A DNA stretch of 64,000 nt from Paracentrotus lividus (GCA_940671915.1 CALNVZ010000738.1:233157-297156); one strand, 5' to 3'. Shown: positions 37,187-48,580, counted from the stretch's first letter. Numbers and translations are program-made. The notes: a model not told the origin generated them from the sequence alone.

Positions 37187-37760
37187 TTATTATTATTTAG
37201 ATGCCATTCAAGGGATTTTATAATACCTGTCTAATAATTCTTTTTATTTTAATGGCCTTACTTTTCAGGAACATCGTTCAAGGATATTGAATGTGTATGA
37301 AGAATTCATTATTACACTTGTTCGTCTTCGACGTGGTTTTACAAATCGTGGACTAGCAGATACATTTGGATTTCACCCAGCATGGCAACTAATGCATTTT
37401 TCTGGACCTTGAACTGCGACCACTTCTCATGAAATGGCCAATAAAGGAACAAGTTAGAGCAAGTCTTCCGAAGAGTTTTGAATATTTCAAGAACACTAGA
37501 ACTATTACAGATTGTACTAAAATAATTAACCCCATCAACGCCTTGTTCTCAAAGAATAACTTGGTCATCTTATAAACATCACAATACTCTCAAGCTCTTA
37601 GTTGCAATATTTCCAAGGGGTACCTTCATTTTTCTCTCTGAGCTTTGGACAGGTAGTATATCAGATTAAAAGATCACACAAGAATCTGGTTGAGCTAGGG
37701 GAATATGTGTTATTTGTTATTGCTGAACTTTCGAAGATAAGCTGAACTTTAGGTACATTC
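36316..37760 (+). pseudogene. HTH_Tnp_4 / DDE_Tnp_4-type transposase remnant with three putative exons
   Basis: Putative exon 1 (36316-36520) ends in SYLFYT before GTGAGT. Exon 2 (36657-36760), after TTGTAG, reads GPSELFVQL...ISYWKGEG and ends before GTATGT. Exon 3 starts at 37269 after TTTTCAG with NVYEEFIITLVRLRRGFTNR and GLADTFGF. Phases join cleanly (1 then 0). The order FYTG-L, YW-G, then the LVRLRRG helix-turn-helix is that of transposases carrying HTH_Tnp_4 ahead of DDE_Tnp_4. After a stop at 37409, a shifted frame gives ELRPLLMKWPI and TITDCTKI, which resembles the first catalytic-Asp block. Another shift gives HHNTLKLLVAIFPRGTFIFL and SELWTG. The rest of the DDE domain is gone. It sits near the right end of family C and is probably its original transposase. 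Confidence 0.75.
37124..37182 (+). repeat. TA microsatellite in the second putative intron
   Basis: Uninterrupted TATATA of nearly 60 bp. Confidence 0.98.
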
Positions 37761-38015
37761 TATTTCCTGCAAATCTATTTATTTTTTGGTTCTATCCTGC
37801 ATAATGTTCTTTAATTCAAACCTTGATATTACACTGTACCACGTATTTTACCTTATCTAAATATACTGCATGTAGTGAAATGCAACATGTCATGTATACA
37901 TGTACATATTCAAAGCAATACGTATACACAATTATTATATTATTTGAAGTGAAGGTGATGATTTGGAATTTCTTCATTGAAACCAATATTTTCGAATTTA
38001 CATGTATGCGTTCTA

Positions 38016-38062
<47 letters not shown>

Positions 38063-38470
38063 CATATATATATATATATATTTGTATTAGACTTTTCCAT
38101 ACTTCTCTATCCTGGTTTCTCTCTTCCTCTGTCCTTCCCTCTTGTTCTCCTTAAACTTTACTTTGTGTCTTCCTCATCCTCTCACTCTCTTCCTCCTATG
38201 CTATTTAAGTGTATTGGCCTCATAAATTTGCCTTTTAGTACAGTAATAACACTATGATGTCTTGGCAGAATATTTATTATGTAATCATCATTACAACAAT
38301 TCAGAGTATCTGCTATCGTGATAATGTTAACTGTTATGCTATATACTTTTATAATTTATGTTGTACTATGTTAAAATGAAATTGTGTACATTATTATTAT
38401 TATTATTAATATGTATACCCGATTATGTCGAAATAAATCTGTTTTAAATCAAGAAGAGATTTAGTTGCTT
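37761..38470. other. 3' flank of the transposase remnant
   Basis: AT-rich sequence with a long T run at about 38021-38056, a short TA run and (ATT)n. An AATAAA sequence at about 38431 could have served as a poly(A) signal. No further coding is seen. Confidence 0.5.
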
Positions 38471-38793
38471 CATTTCTTTTGTGTTTACATAAAATGTGGC
38501 CTTTAAATGATGACCAACTAGAATAAGTCATTTGACTAATATTTGGCTTTGTCTGACTAATTAATTCTACTCATCTGGCTAAATCCATAAGTGTCTGAAA
38601 TGACTAAACATTAGTCATTCGACTAATTTACTTAAGTCATCTGACTGAGTTATTCTAGTCATCTGGCTAAATCCAAAAGTGTCTAAAATGACTAAACATT
38701 TATAGTCATTCGACTAATTAATTTTAGTCAATTCAGACATAGGGCAGGACTAATTTTTATTAGTCAAAATGTCTAATTTATGTTTACAGTGTA

Positions 38794-39379
38794 ACGATAA
38801 TTCAAATAATTGTCATACGGTCCAAAAATCTTTGTCATCGAAACTATAGAAACTACCGTCGTCAAAATTTCGAAAGCGCTTCTGCGAGGGAACGAACGAG
38901 GTCTGCACGACTTCGATACGCTCCAGTTAACTCGTTGTAGCTGACGTTCGGTCTGAGGTTAGAAAGCTCCATAGTGTGAAAAAGGCTTATTCATATGTTC
39001 GTTGTATGAAAAATATATATTCACGGTACTTTTATACCCATGTCAAGGCCATGAGTTGTTGTTTCTATGTTCATAATAAATGTAAGAATAAAAATAAAAA
39101 CAAATAAATTTCAAATTAAATTCCCAGACACGATATAAAAGTACAGTATACTAGAATATCGAATTGCCGCCCCAAAGTGGACCCTGTTTGTAGATCACCC
39201 CAACATGTTGACTGATAAATCCATCATAATGATAATATTAGGTTGTTACCCTTATAACTATAATTTTATAATTCCAAAATTGTGTGATCACACCCGTAGA
39301 AAGACTTCTATAGTGTGGTACACAGCCGCGATCCAGGATTTTCCAGAGGGGGGGGGGGCAATACTTAAAAAAAATCTTG
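38794..39379. other. Unassigned sequence outside family C
   Basis: No gene or repeat partner is recognised. Confidence 0.5.
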
Positions 39380-39491
39380 CGAGCGCGAAGCGTTAGTTTA
39401 AACATTCCCGATATATAGCTATACTTGACCTAAAACGAGGAATTTAAACATTTCATTTTTACTCCTATAAAACAAAATAATATTATACTAC

Positions 39492-39525
<34 letters not shown>

Positions 39526-42350
39526 ATAACTCGGATATTTTAAACAAACTTTAGTGGTTTGAATATGTATTTAAATTGCCACCATGAATACGATTAATAC
39601 CCCCCATTATAATAACATGAGACGTTGCGAGCGCAAACTATTTAATAACCTGGCAGAACGGCATGTTAAGCCCAAGGCGGGGAACAACGTTGAAAGTGGG
39701 TGGTCGAGATGGTAAAGGGGGCAATTGAGACCAGAGCATAAGAGAAATGTATCGGATAAAAAGGGGGTGCGCCAAAAAATTGCATTTTAATTGATGCTTT
39801 TAGAATTGTGTTGGTATTTCATAAAAAAATAAAAAAAAAAAATATGAAAAAAAAAAAAGCAAAGCGCGAGCCGAAAATTTTGTGCTATTATTTGTGCATT
39901 ATAAACACAATACAAAAAGAAAGTTCCCCCTATTTCAAATATCAATAAATTTTTAAAAAGGATGAGTTAAAAAAATCTAATTATATGTCCATGTAGGGAA
40001 TTTAATTAGCTACTATGGGACCGAATTTTAGGGAAAATCATGTTGTCATGCTTCAGTGAGTAATGGTTGAATGCAAAAATTTCATTTTTTGAAGTTCGCA
40101 AGCCTAAAATCACAACTTTGATTCAATGATATCGGACCAATTTTTAGATTTTAAACATTTCACGCATCAGAATGTAAGCAAAACGTGCTTCCAAACATAC
40201 GGAAAGGACATTTGTGTAAAATTACGCGGTTGAGTGAGCATGCAGCAAAAAATGCCAAAACTGCGATTTTTACATTTTATCCATTGTAAAATTGATCAAT
40301 TATGATGGGATTCATGTCTAGGAAGAGTGTTTTTAACTTTTTGCAAAAAAGTTAAATCAATTCACGGTTGAATGAACACCATAAAATACCATGTGAAAAA
40401 CACTAAGTAAGTATTCTTACCATTTTGTACACTTAAAATCATGTGAATATCTGTTTTTGTATGATTTTTATGACCGGTGCACGTGTGTACATGATCATAT
40501 TGCATTTATTAAAAATTTCATGCTTCAGTGAGCATGTGGTACTGGAAAAGCTGTTTTTTTAATTTAGAGACCAAAATTAAATTGCTTACTTTGCTTAACC
40601 ATAACAATTCGTTTGAAAGTATTAATTTGATTTCATTTTCGCAAAAATCCCGACTTTTCATGCTTCAGTGAACACAAGATATGAGAAAAACATGAAAAAA
40701 GGAAGACAGTTTACGGCCCTAGCACAGCCTAATGGTAGGTCCGATTCTCAATTTGACCTAACTTCCTGTTAGTTAATGACTTCTTAAAGATTTGTGCCAA
40801 GTTTCAAGAATTAACTCAAAGTATAACGAACAAAAAAAATGACAATGAAAATGAGCAATATTTGACGTTTGTTCACTTTTTGTTCAAACTCTATACGTAA
40901 AGTCAATGGGGAGGAAATCAATAGTGAACAAAAGTCAAATATTACCCATTTTTCATTGTAATTTTTTCGGTCGTTACACTGTGAGTTAATTCTCGAAACT
41001 TGGCACAAATCTCTAAGAAGTCATTAACTAACAAGAACTTCTTAGGTCAAATTAAGAATCGGACGTGCCATTAGGCCGTGCCAGGGCCGCAAATTTTCTT
41101 CATTTTTTCATGTTTTTCTCATATCCTGTGTTCACTGAAGCATGAAAAATCGCAGTTTTTGCGAAAATGAAAGCAAATGAATACTTTCAAACAAATTGTT
41201 ATGGTTAGGCAAAGTAAGCAATTTAATTTTGGTCTCTAAATCAAAAAACAGCTTTTCCAGTGCCACGTGCTCACTGAAGCTTGAAAGTTTGAATAAATGC
41301 AATATGACCATGTATACACGTGCACCGGTCATAACAATAATACAAAAACAGATATTCATATGATCTTTAGTGTACAAAATGGTTAGAATACTTCTTTAGT
41401 GTTTTTCACATGGTATTTTATGGTGTTCATTCAACCGTGAATTGATTTAATTTTTTGCAACAGTTAAAAACACTCTTCCTCGACATGAATCCCATTATAT
41501 TTGATCAATTTTACCATGGCACAGAAGTAAAAATCGCAGATTTGGCATTTTTGCTGCATGCTCACTCAACCGTGAAATTTTACGCAAATTTCCTTTCTGT
41601 ATGTTTGAAAGCACGTTTTGCGTACATTCTGATGCGTGAACTGTTAAAAATCTAAAAATTGGTCTGATATCATTGATTCAAAGTTGTGATTTTAGGCTTG
41701 CGAACTTCAAAAAATGACATTTTTGCATTCAACCATTGCTCACTAAAGCATGACAACATGATTTTTCCTCAAATTCGCTCCAATGGTAGCTAATTAAATT
41801 CCCTACATGGACATATAATTAGATTTGTGTAACTCCTCCTATTAAAAAAAAATATTGATATTTGAAATAGGGGGAACTTTTTGTGTGTGTTGTGTTTAGA
41901 CCCCATTTAGTTTCCGCGAGGGCGAAGCGTGAGATGAAATTTTTGAGGTGAAAATTTGAATTAATTGTGCATTATATACCCTACTGAATTGGAATCTGCG
42001 AGCGCGAAGCGCGAGCCGAAAATTTTGAGTTCAAAATTAGAGTTATTTGTGCACTTATATGGTTTAGTATCCGCGAGCGCGAAGCGCGAGCTGAAAATTT
42101 TGAGTTATTTGTGCATTATGATTTAGCATCAGCGAGCGCTAACCAAAAATTTGGGGTTTTAAAAGATATATGGAATAAATAAAGTGACACTTTCTATAAT
42201 TATTTTTTTTTATAGATAATTGTGTATTATAGACCTTATTTAGTATCCGCGAAAGAGAAGCGCGAAATGAAAATTTTGAGGTAAAAGTGGAGTTATTTTT
42301 TTTCATTTAATATGATTTAGTATCAGTGAGCGCGAGCCGAAAATTTCGGG
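39380..42350. repeat. Degenerate tandem array of GCGAGCGCGAAGCGCGAGC units, split by a palindrome
   Basis: Units of about 60-90 bp contain GCGAGCGCGAAGCGCGAGCC, then GAAAATTTTGAG, then TTATTTGTGCATTATAGACC-like sequence. Clear units lie at about 39380 and 39860, and at 41920, 41998, 42075, 42130, 42248 and 42327. The palindromic element at 39904-41896 interrupts one unit. Confidence 0.75.
39904..41896. mobile_element. Palindromic TA-flanked element of about 2 kb
   Basis: Arms of about 970 bp (to about 40877, and from about 40921) are inverted copies, for example AGTTCCCCCTATTTCAAATA at 39922 against its complement near 41865. The ends are AACACAA and TGTGTT, with TA on both sides (39902-39903, 41897-41898). 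Another unit of the host array at about 42213-42250 shows the uninterrupted GTATTATAGACC sequence. A recurring CATGCTTCAGTGA motif lies within both arms. Confidence 0.88.
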
Positions 42351-42364
42351 ATTTTAAAAGTTAA

Positions 42365-42832
42365 AGCTGGTGTATAGTTTCAGGAGAAAGAAAAAATTAT
42401 TTTGATTCACATTAAGATAAATTATGATAGATTAAATCCAATAGCTATAATAAAGCAAATTATAGTACTTGAAATCTCGTTTTAGTGTCTTTATTTCATA
42501 ATATAATGATAAAAAAGAGATAAGTCGTGGACCCGTCTCAGGTTAGCGCTCACGTGGAAAACCAATGGGGATTCTCTTGTGTGGGTGTTACACACAGATC
42601 GTTCGCACTAATTCACGCCGTAACCTCGGGCGTGCGAACCTGTCAGCAGAGGTCTAAACGCCAGTTGGATTGCGCTATATTCAAACTTTATAAATGAAAT
42701 TCATCGGAAATATTGAAAGGAATGTCACAAGATCTCTCACACATATCTTTTAGTGCAATGTGGACAACATGTAACTACATTTGATCGGATTTGTGCCCAT
42801 TCCATTTTTGCTACCAAAACTATACACCAGGT
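42365..42832. mobile_element. TTAA-flanked MITE (family F)
   Basis: The ends AGCTGGTGTATAGTTT and, inverted, ACCTGGTGTATAGTTTTGG are flanked by TTAA (42361-42364, 42833-42836). A second left end of this family is at 47647. Confidence 0.85.
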
Positions 42833-42842
42833 TTAAATGGAA

Positions 42843-43730
42843 TAAATAAAAATAATAGATTATATTCCAGGGAATTACAAATACAGTTTGAATAAATCCT
42901 TTCAAAATATTTGAACTATATTTGACTGTTGTGAGGAAAGCATGGAAAGCATGTCAAAATCGACCTAAAACTTTAAAAGTGCAGTTACTTTTTTGCACAT
43001 CGCGCGGAGGGCAAGGGAAAATGGCTGTGTGTACATACGTGTACGTGTGTGATTGAGCGAGTGCTAGTGAAGTATACCAATCTTCGGAGCGATCAACATC
43101 CACTCTACCACGTCTCTTGCTATCTTGCGATGCGGGAGTGAGGGATACCAATCTTTAGGGATCATCTCCAATTACAGAGCAAGTGCATGAGTAAGTCATT
43201 GAACGCTTCGCACTTCTAACGCGATCCCCGCACCGCACCGAGTAACTGAATGGCCACATGCACAGCACAACTCAATATACAACGAAACAGCGACAAGCAT
43301 GATAAATCATCATCAAAACTTACCCCAAAATATATCACAGAGAGAAAAAAAAACGATATTATTCCAGGGAATTACAAATACAGTTTCAATAAATCCTTAC
43401 AAAATATTTGAATCGCGACTGTTGTGAGGAAAGCATGTCAAAATCGACCTAAAACTTTAAAAGTGCAGTTACTTTTTTTTACATCGCGCGGATCAGGGCA
43501 AGGGAAAATGGCTGTGTACGTGTGTGATATCGAGCGAGTGCTAGTGAAGTACACCAATCTTCGGAGCGATCAACTACCATTCTACCACGTCTCTTGCTGT
43601 CTTGCGATGCGGGAGGGAGGGATACCAATATCTAGGGATCATCTCCAATTACGGAGCAAGTCCATGAGTTAGTCATTGAATGCTTCGCACTTCTAACGCG
43701 ATCCCCGCACCGCACCGAGTCACTGACCTT
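42843..43730. repeat. Direct duplication, two units of about 370 bp
   Basis: Unit 1 at about 42857-43245 and unit 2 at about 43360-43728 share ATTCCAGGGAATTACAAATA, AAAGTGCAGTTACTTTTTT, ATCGAGCGAGTGCTAGTGAA-like sequence and CGCGATCCCCGCACCGCACC. Small differences include an extra short duplication in unit 1. No protein is recognised. Confidence 0.85.
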
Positions 43731-43965
43731 CGAGGTTTGGAGTAACGTGGTTCGCGGTCGGCGATTATATGTGATGCGTCACGTCGAAATGAGAGACTAT
43801 TCGCGATTTTTGAAATCCATTTTATTTTATATTATTGATCCCTGATTCATTGCCTTGAATTTGATATATAACCCAACTGTAAAGAGTAAATAGAAGTGGA
43901 GATATTAGACTCTGAACGCGAGGAGAATTGTGCTCTTGGAAATCAAAATCAAGAGAAAAACGTCT

Positions 43966-44821
43966 NNNNNNNNNNNNNNNNNNNNNNNNNNNNNNNNNNN
44001 NNNNNNNNNNNNNNNNNNNNNNNNNNNNNNNNNNNNNNNNNNNNNNNNNNNNNNNNNNNNNNNNNNNNNNNNNNNNNNNNNNNNNNNNNNNNNNNNNNNN
44101 NNNNNNNNNNNNNNNNNNNNNNNNNNNNNNNNNNNNNNNNNNNNNNNNNNNNNNNNNNNNNNNNNNNNNNNNNNNNNNNNNNNNNNNNNNNNNNNNNNNN
44201 NNNNNNNNNNNNNNNNNNNNNNNNNNNNNNNNNNNNNNNNNNNNNNNNNNNNNNNNNNNNNNNNNNNNNNNNNNNNNNNNNNNNNNNNNNNNNNNNNNNN
44301 NNNNNNNNNNNNNNNNNNNNNNNNNNNNNNNNNNNNNNNNNNNNNNNNNNNNNNNNNNNNNNNNNNNNNNNNNNNNNNNNNNNNNNNNNNNNNNNNNNNN
44401 NNNNNNNNNNNNNNNNNNNNNNNNNNNNNNNNNNNNNNNNNNNNNNNNNNNNNNNNNNNNNNNNNNNNNNNNNNNNNNNNNNNNNNNNNNNNNNNNNNNN
44501 NNNNNNNNNNNNNNNNNNNNNNNNNNNNNNNNNNNNNNNNNNNNNNNNNNNNNNNNNNNNNNNNNNNNNNNNNNNNNNNNNNNNNNNNNNNNNNNNNNNN
44601 NNNNNNNNNNNNNNNNNNNNNNNNNNNNNNNNNNNNNNNNNNNNNNNNNNNNNNNNNNNNNNNNNNNNNNNNNNNNNNNNNNNNNNNNNNNNNNNNNNNN
44701 NNNNNNNNNNNNNNNNNNNNNNNNNNNNNNNNNNNNNNNNNNNNNNNNNNNNNNNNNNNNNNNNNNNNNNNNNNNNNNNNNNNNNNNNNNNNNNNNNNNN
44801 NNNNNNNNNNNNNNNNNNNNN
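43966..44821. other. Assembly gap (856 N)
   Basis: Undetermined sequence. Open frames across it are meaningless. Confidence 1.
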
Positions 44822-45654
44822 GCAACGCATGGCTTGTCATGTGATGTGTGATTTCAACTGGCTTTTTGTTTCGTTTTTGTGAGCGAAATGCGAACTAAAC
44901 TCTTTTAGCTGCACTCAGAAATTTTGCGTGCGATGCCACAACCTGCTGTGAATAAAGCTGTTTCATCCGGGATAGCGGAGCACGCAACGAAATGTCAAAT
45001 CTAACAATCGGGTGGGGGAGAGGGGGGGGTTATGTGGGGAAAAGCTACTTATTGCTTGAACTTAGCTATCTGGATCCAAATGAATGTAATTTCAGCATTT
45101 TATTTTACGGGCCGCGATATCTGTAGTCCGATGGGAAATTAAACCTCTCTATAAACAAATTTGGTTCCATAGGGAACGTAGAGCATACAAAAGAGGTGAC
45201 GTGATAATACTTCTGATACAAGTATTTAGGTTAAAGTCTTCTGCAGTTTATTTTACAAAGTAACGTGTTTAAGAAAGTAGCGTAATTTACTAAACACGAC
45301 AAAAATAATACGATTTACTCTTAAATAATTCATTTCTAAAATTATTAATATCTTCATTTTACTGGTAACAAGTCTTGACTGCAATAAAAGACGAATCGCA
45401 AATTCATTTACCGTTTTTCTCTCTCGGTGTGCTAAGGGCGGAGCTAAAATGAGGGTGGACGTTCGCTTGTAATGTCCGGAAAAAAAAAATTATGACCGAA
45501 AAAAACACTCGCCGAAAAACTGCTTTTTTACCATTTTTCCGTTATCATTTTCACTCATTTTTTTAACAGAGCAAAGATGAAGTATGGTAGAACCAGAAAA
45601 AAAAAAAAAAAAAAAAAAATTCTCAAAATTTTGAGTTTTTTATTAGTTTGTCGA
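44822..45654. other. Unassigned sequence
   Basis: AT-rich, with a G run near 45025 and an A run near 45600. No gene recognised. Confidence 0.5.
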
Positions 45655-45711
45655 TTTACTCGGATCTTTGATCTGCGACTTCTCTCTCATTTCGACAAGA
45701 CGTATCACATA

Positions 45712-46737
45712 TATGGGTAAGTCCAAGCTATTTTGCGCGGTAACAAATGGAACATTAAGAGCCAAAAATAGGGCTTATTTGAAAAATCTTAATTGAAATC
45801 TCAATCCTTTAGTATATTCCTGAAGGTACTAAGAATGTTCAACAAAAAATAAAAAATAGAAATTAGTTGTAATAACTCAATTCATAATTAATTTATGATC
45901 ATTTATTCGTCGGTAACAAACGGGACCGCAAAAAAATGGTGTTTTCAAATTTCGACTTTGTTCACATATAACTCTGAATTTCGAAAGTAGATCTAAATTT
46001 GCAGAGTCATATCCTCTTAAACATGTAATAAAAATTGTAAGGACATATTTTAACGTTAATACAACTTTGAGTTTTCTGGCAAAGGTCAAGTTTTTAAAAA
46101 TTATGTCAGGTAACAAACGGGACAGTAACACACGGGACAATTATTCCCTGTAATATTTTTTACTAAACAAATGGTGTAGCCAAGGCGTAGCAACATTTTT
46201 TGTTTAAAAAATTTCTCTGATAAAACAAAAGAAGCATACTACAAAACACAAATGTAAGAAAAACTTATTTTGTTTCATTTCTAAAGGTGTCAGGATGGGT
46301 AATAAAAAATGTATGATTTTACATCAGCTCAGTAACTTTTGTGAGACTATTTCTGAGACCTGAACATATTTAAGTCTAAAAATATGGAAAGCTATTTGCT
46401 AGGTCCGTGATATTTTCACCAGAGTTAGCCAAGAAAATATAAAAACAGAAAATACATACTTTTTGGTTGTACTCCTATGACAAACCTCTTTTTTAAATGG
46501 TTGAAAATAGTATTTCTAATGGATTTTTTTTTTCATGAATACTAATGAGCCTTGTGACGTCATATGACCTTGAAATGACTTTTTGATCTCATTTGCATTA
46601 AGTTCATTTTATACCCTTTATGGTGATATATGACACATTATGTATACCTTTACAAACCACTGACACACTTGACACAAAAATGGTAAAAAAGTCGGAAAAT
46701 CACCATCTCGGGAACAAATAGCGTGGACTTGCCCATA
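45712..46737. mobile_element. TA-flanked element with short inverted ends (TATGGGTAAGTCC)
   Basis: The left end TATGGGTAAGTCCAAGCTAT mirrors the right end ATAGCGTGGACTTGCCCATA, with TA adjacent at both (45710-45711, 46738-46739). The interior repeats GGTAACAAACGGGAC several times. No transposase is seen. Confidence 0.7.
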
Positions 46738-46765
46738 TATAGATTTGATTCAAAACAAGATGATA

Positions 46766-47526
46766 GGGGAGACCGGGGATGCACGTTACAAAATTCACAT
46801 TTTGGGCCAGATAATTCTGATGAAAGTACTTACACACTCCATTTTGGGTCTGTAGTTAGCCTATTATGTTGGCTAAAACCTGAGGCACATAAACCTTGAA
46901 AACATGTGAACACTAATTAACTACAGCTTAATTAATGAAGACAATTTTTTGTAACAACCTACCCCGTATACGGGGTAAGTTGTTACACCATACGGGGTAA
47001 TTTGTTACATTACGTAAACATACGGGGTAAGTTGACAATGTGTAAATCTCTTATACCATACTTTTCTTTCAACTTTCCAGTTTCTTGGTATCGTTAACAG
47101 TAGATCAAGTAGAGCTCTAGAATAAACTAAAGTAATAATAGAAATATCAAAATATTAACAACTGAAAATTGAAACAAAATTACATTACATGTGTAATGTA
47201 ATTGGGGTAGGTTGTTACATCGACATGGGGTAGGTTGTTGTAACAACCTACCCCATGGGTGATTTTACACATAAAATCAACTGTAGCACATCCATTAGGC
47301 AGAATTACAGGGCATGGCTCAGGGGTATATTAGTGACATACATGTACTATATTCACAATACCAGACTATCATCATGTGCCTTCAGTTGTAGGAACTGTTA
47401 CAAATTTTAATTTTTGTCAAAATTTCACTGGGAACTGTAAAAAATGGTTTTTGTTGATTTACTTTTTAATTAGCACACTGAGAACTGTAACGACCGACCC
47501 GTGTAACTTCCATCCCCGGTCTCCCC
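46766..47526. mobile_element. TA-flanked element with GGGGAGACCGGGGATG ends
   Basis: Perfect 16-bp terminal inverted repeats, with TA outside (46764-46765, 47527-47528). Inside, GGGGTAAGTTGTTAC and GGGGTAGGTTGTTAC recur, in part as an inverted pair near 47215-47262. It lies 26 bp from the previous element. Confidence 0.82.
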
Positions 47527-47646
47527 TAATATTAACATCTGCTGTCCCAAAAATTGGTCCCATGTTCATGACCCCCCCCCCCCCCCCCCCCCCCCCATCC
47601 CCTCCCCTTTCACAACAGATTGGTCGAGAAGTCCATTCTTTATTAA

Positions 47647-47760
47647 ACCTGGTGTATAGTTTTGGTAACAAAAACGGAATCGCCATAAAACCGAAATTCA
47701 ACCCGGGATGGGTTCATATCGGGGCTAGTTTTTGATGCAGGGACATTTCTTTACAGCTCT
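47647..47760 (+). mobile_element. Family F left-end fragment inside repeat H
   Basis: ACCTGGTGTATAGTTTTGG directly follows TTAA (47643-47646), as at the complete family F copy. The right end is not found before the Tc1-like remnant. Confidence 0.6.
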
Positions 47761-47819
47761 GAGCATTATTTTACACGTAATAGACGGCGGAGGGGGATCT
47801 GCCTCACAGAGGCCGGAAA

Positions 47820-48290
47820 TTACTTCATAATGTCTTCAAGCTGGGTTCCAACATGACAGGGACCCCAAGCATGCAGCGAAGCATATTGAAACATTATTTT
47901 AGCAAACACTTGTTAAGAAGCTAGAAAGGGCACCTCAGATCCCAGATTTAATCCTCATTTAGCACATGGGAGGTGATCTGAAGCAACAGCGCCCTCAAGA
48001 CTCATCATCAAACCTCCAGCAGCTCCAGGACACGCTCCAGCGAACTTGAAATGGTATTCGCTGTGAAATGAGTGCTAAATTGGTCGACAGTATGCCAAAG
48101 AGGTTGATGACAGCCCTGGAAGCCAAAGAAGGCCCCCCAAATTGTAAACACTCCTTTAAAACCCATGTTATGAAGTGTACAAATAATTTTGGGGCCATGA
48201 AAATTGCAAATGGCGGCCTACAACTTCCGAGAGTGACGGAACATTTGAGATTTAGTGTTCATGTGATGGAGACATTACCTACCATCTGAT
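47820..48290 (+). pseudogene. Tc1/mariner transposase C-terminal remnant
   Basis: Shifted plus-strand frames give DRDPKHAAKHIET near 47852-47890, QIPDLI near 47937, and CEMSAKLVDSMPKRLMTALE at 48062-48120. These match the last third of Tc1-type transposases: the DNDPKH box, the SPDLNPIE box and the CAKLVDSMPKRLxAVIEAKG tail. The SPDLNPIE box is damaged, and stops and shifts break the frame. The N-terminal DNA-binding part and first catalytic Asp are absent. Tc1-like ends at 4344 and 11510 may be from related elements. Confidence 0.8.
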
Positions 48291-48580
48291 ATAGATAGTA
48301 ACTGAAATTTCAAACCTACTTAAATTTGTTTAATTTCCTTTTTTTCAAAGTGTACAAATCATTTTTGATGACACTGTGAATGGGGCAAAAAACGTCGTTT
48401 TTCCGTATATTGCAGTCGTAACTTCATATCGTTATAATTATCTTTTTATTGGAAAAGGGTATTACTCTTTCTTGTTCACATACTCTTGTCCATACATTGG
48501 GGCACATTTTTGAAAAGTTTTGCGCTCCAGCTCTTGACATGATTATTACCGTACACGAGGTAAAACAATGAATAGATACA

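Larger units (their letters stand above)
16386..38791. mobile_element. Family C DNA transposon, about 22.4 kb with nested insertions
   Basis: The left end CACTGTAAACATAAATTAG at 16386 is matched exactly, inverted, by the right end finishing at 38791. TA flanks both (16384-16385 and 38792-38793). Both subterminal regions (16386-16610 and 38480-38791) are packed with AGTCATTTGACTAA-type repeats. A broken HTH/DDE_Tnp_4-like transposase lies near the right end. That family is known from PIF-like and ISL2EU transposons, and ISL2EU elements make 2-bp target duplications, which fits TA. The remaining 20 kb is later insertions. Two unrelated end fragments could mimic this, but exact ends, TA pairs and matching subterminal motifs make one element the better reading. 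Confidence 0.7.
43766..45712. repeat. Inverted repeat pair around the second gap
   Basis: TATATGTGATGCGTCACGTC and TCGAAATGAGAGA at 43766-43819 recur inverted at about 45655-45712. The two may be ends of one element of about 1.95 kb whose middle is mostly missing in the gap. No target duplication can be assigned. Confidence 0.5.
47538..48580 (-). repeat. Interspersed repeat H, copy 2, interrupted
   Basis: An inverted H match runs 47538-47646 (GTCCCATGTTCATGACCCCC and a C run). It stops at a TTAA where a family F left end begins, and resumes at about 48378 (GGGGCAAAAAACGTCG) to 48580. Part of H between the two blocks is lost. Confidence 0.65.

Noticed and set aside
37816-38257. Frames of 94-144 codons around a poly-T tract
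   Set aside because: Poly-Phe/Lys from the homopolymer and a TA run; position is 3' of the transposase fossil with no domain.
43896-44882. Apparent frames of about 300 codons on both strands
   Set aside because: They consist almost entirely of N from the assembly gap.
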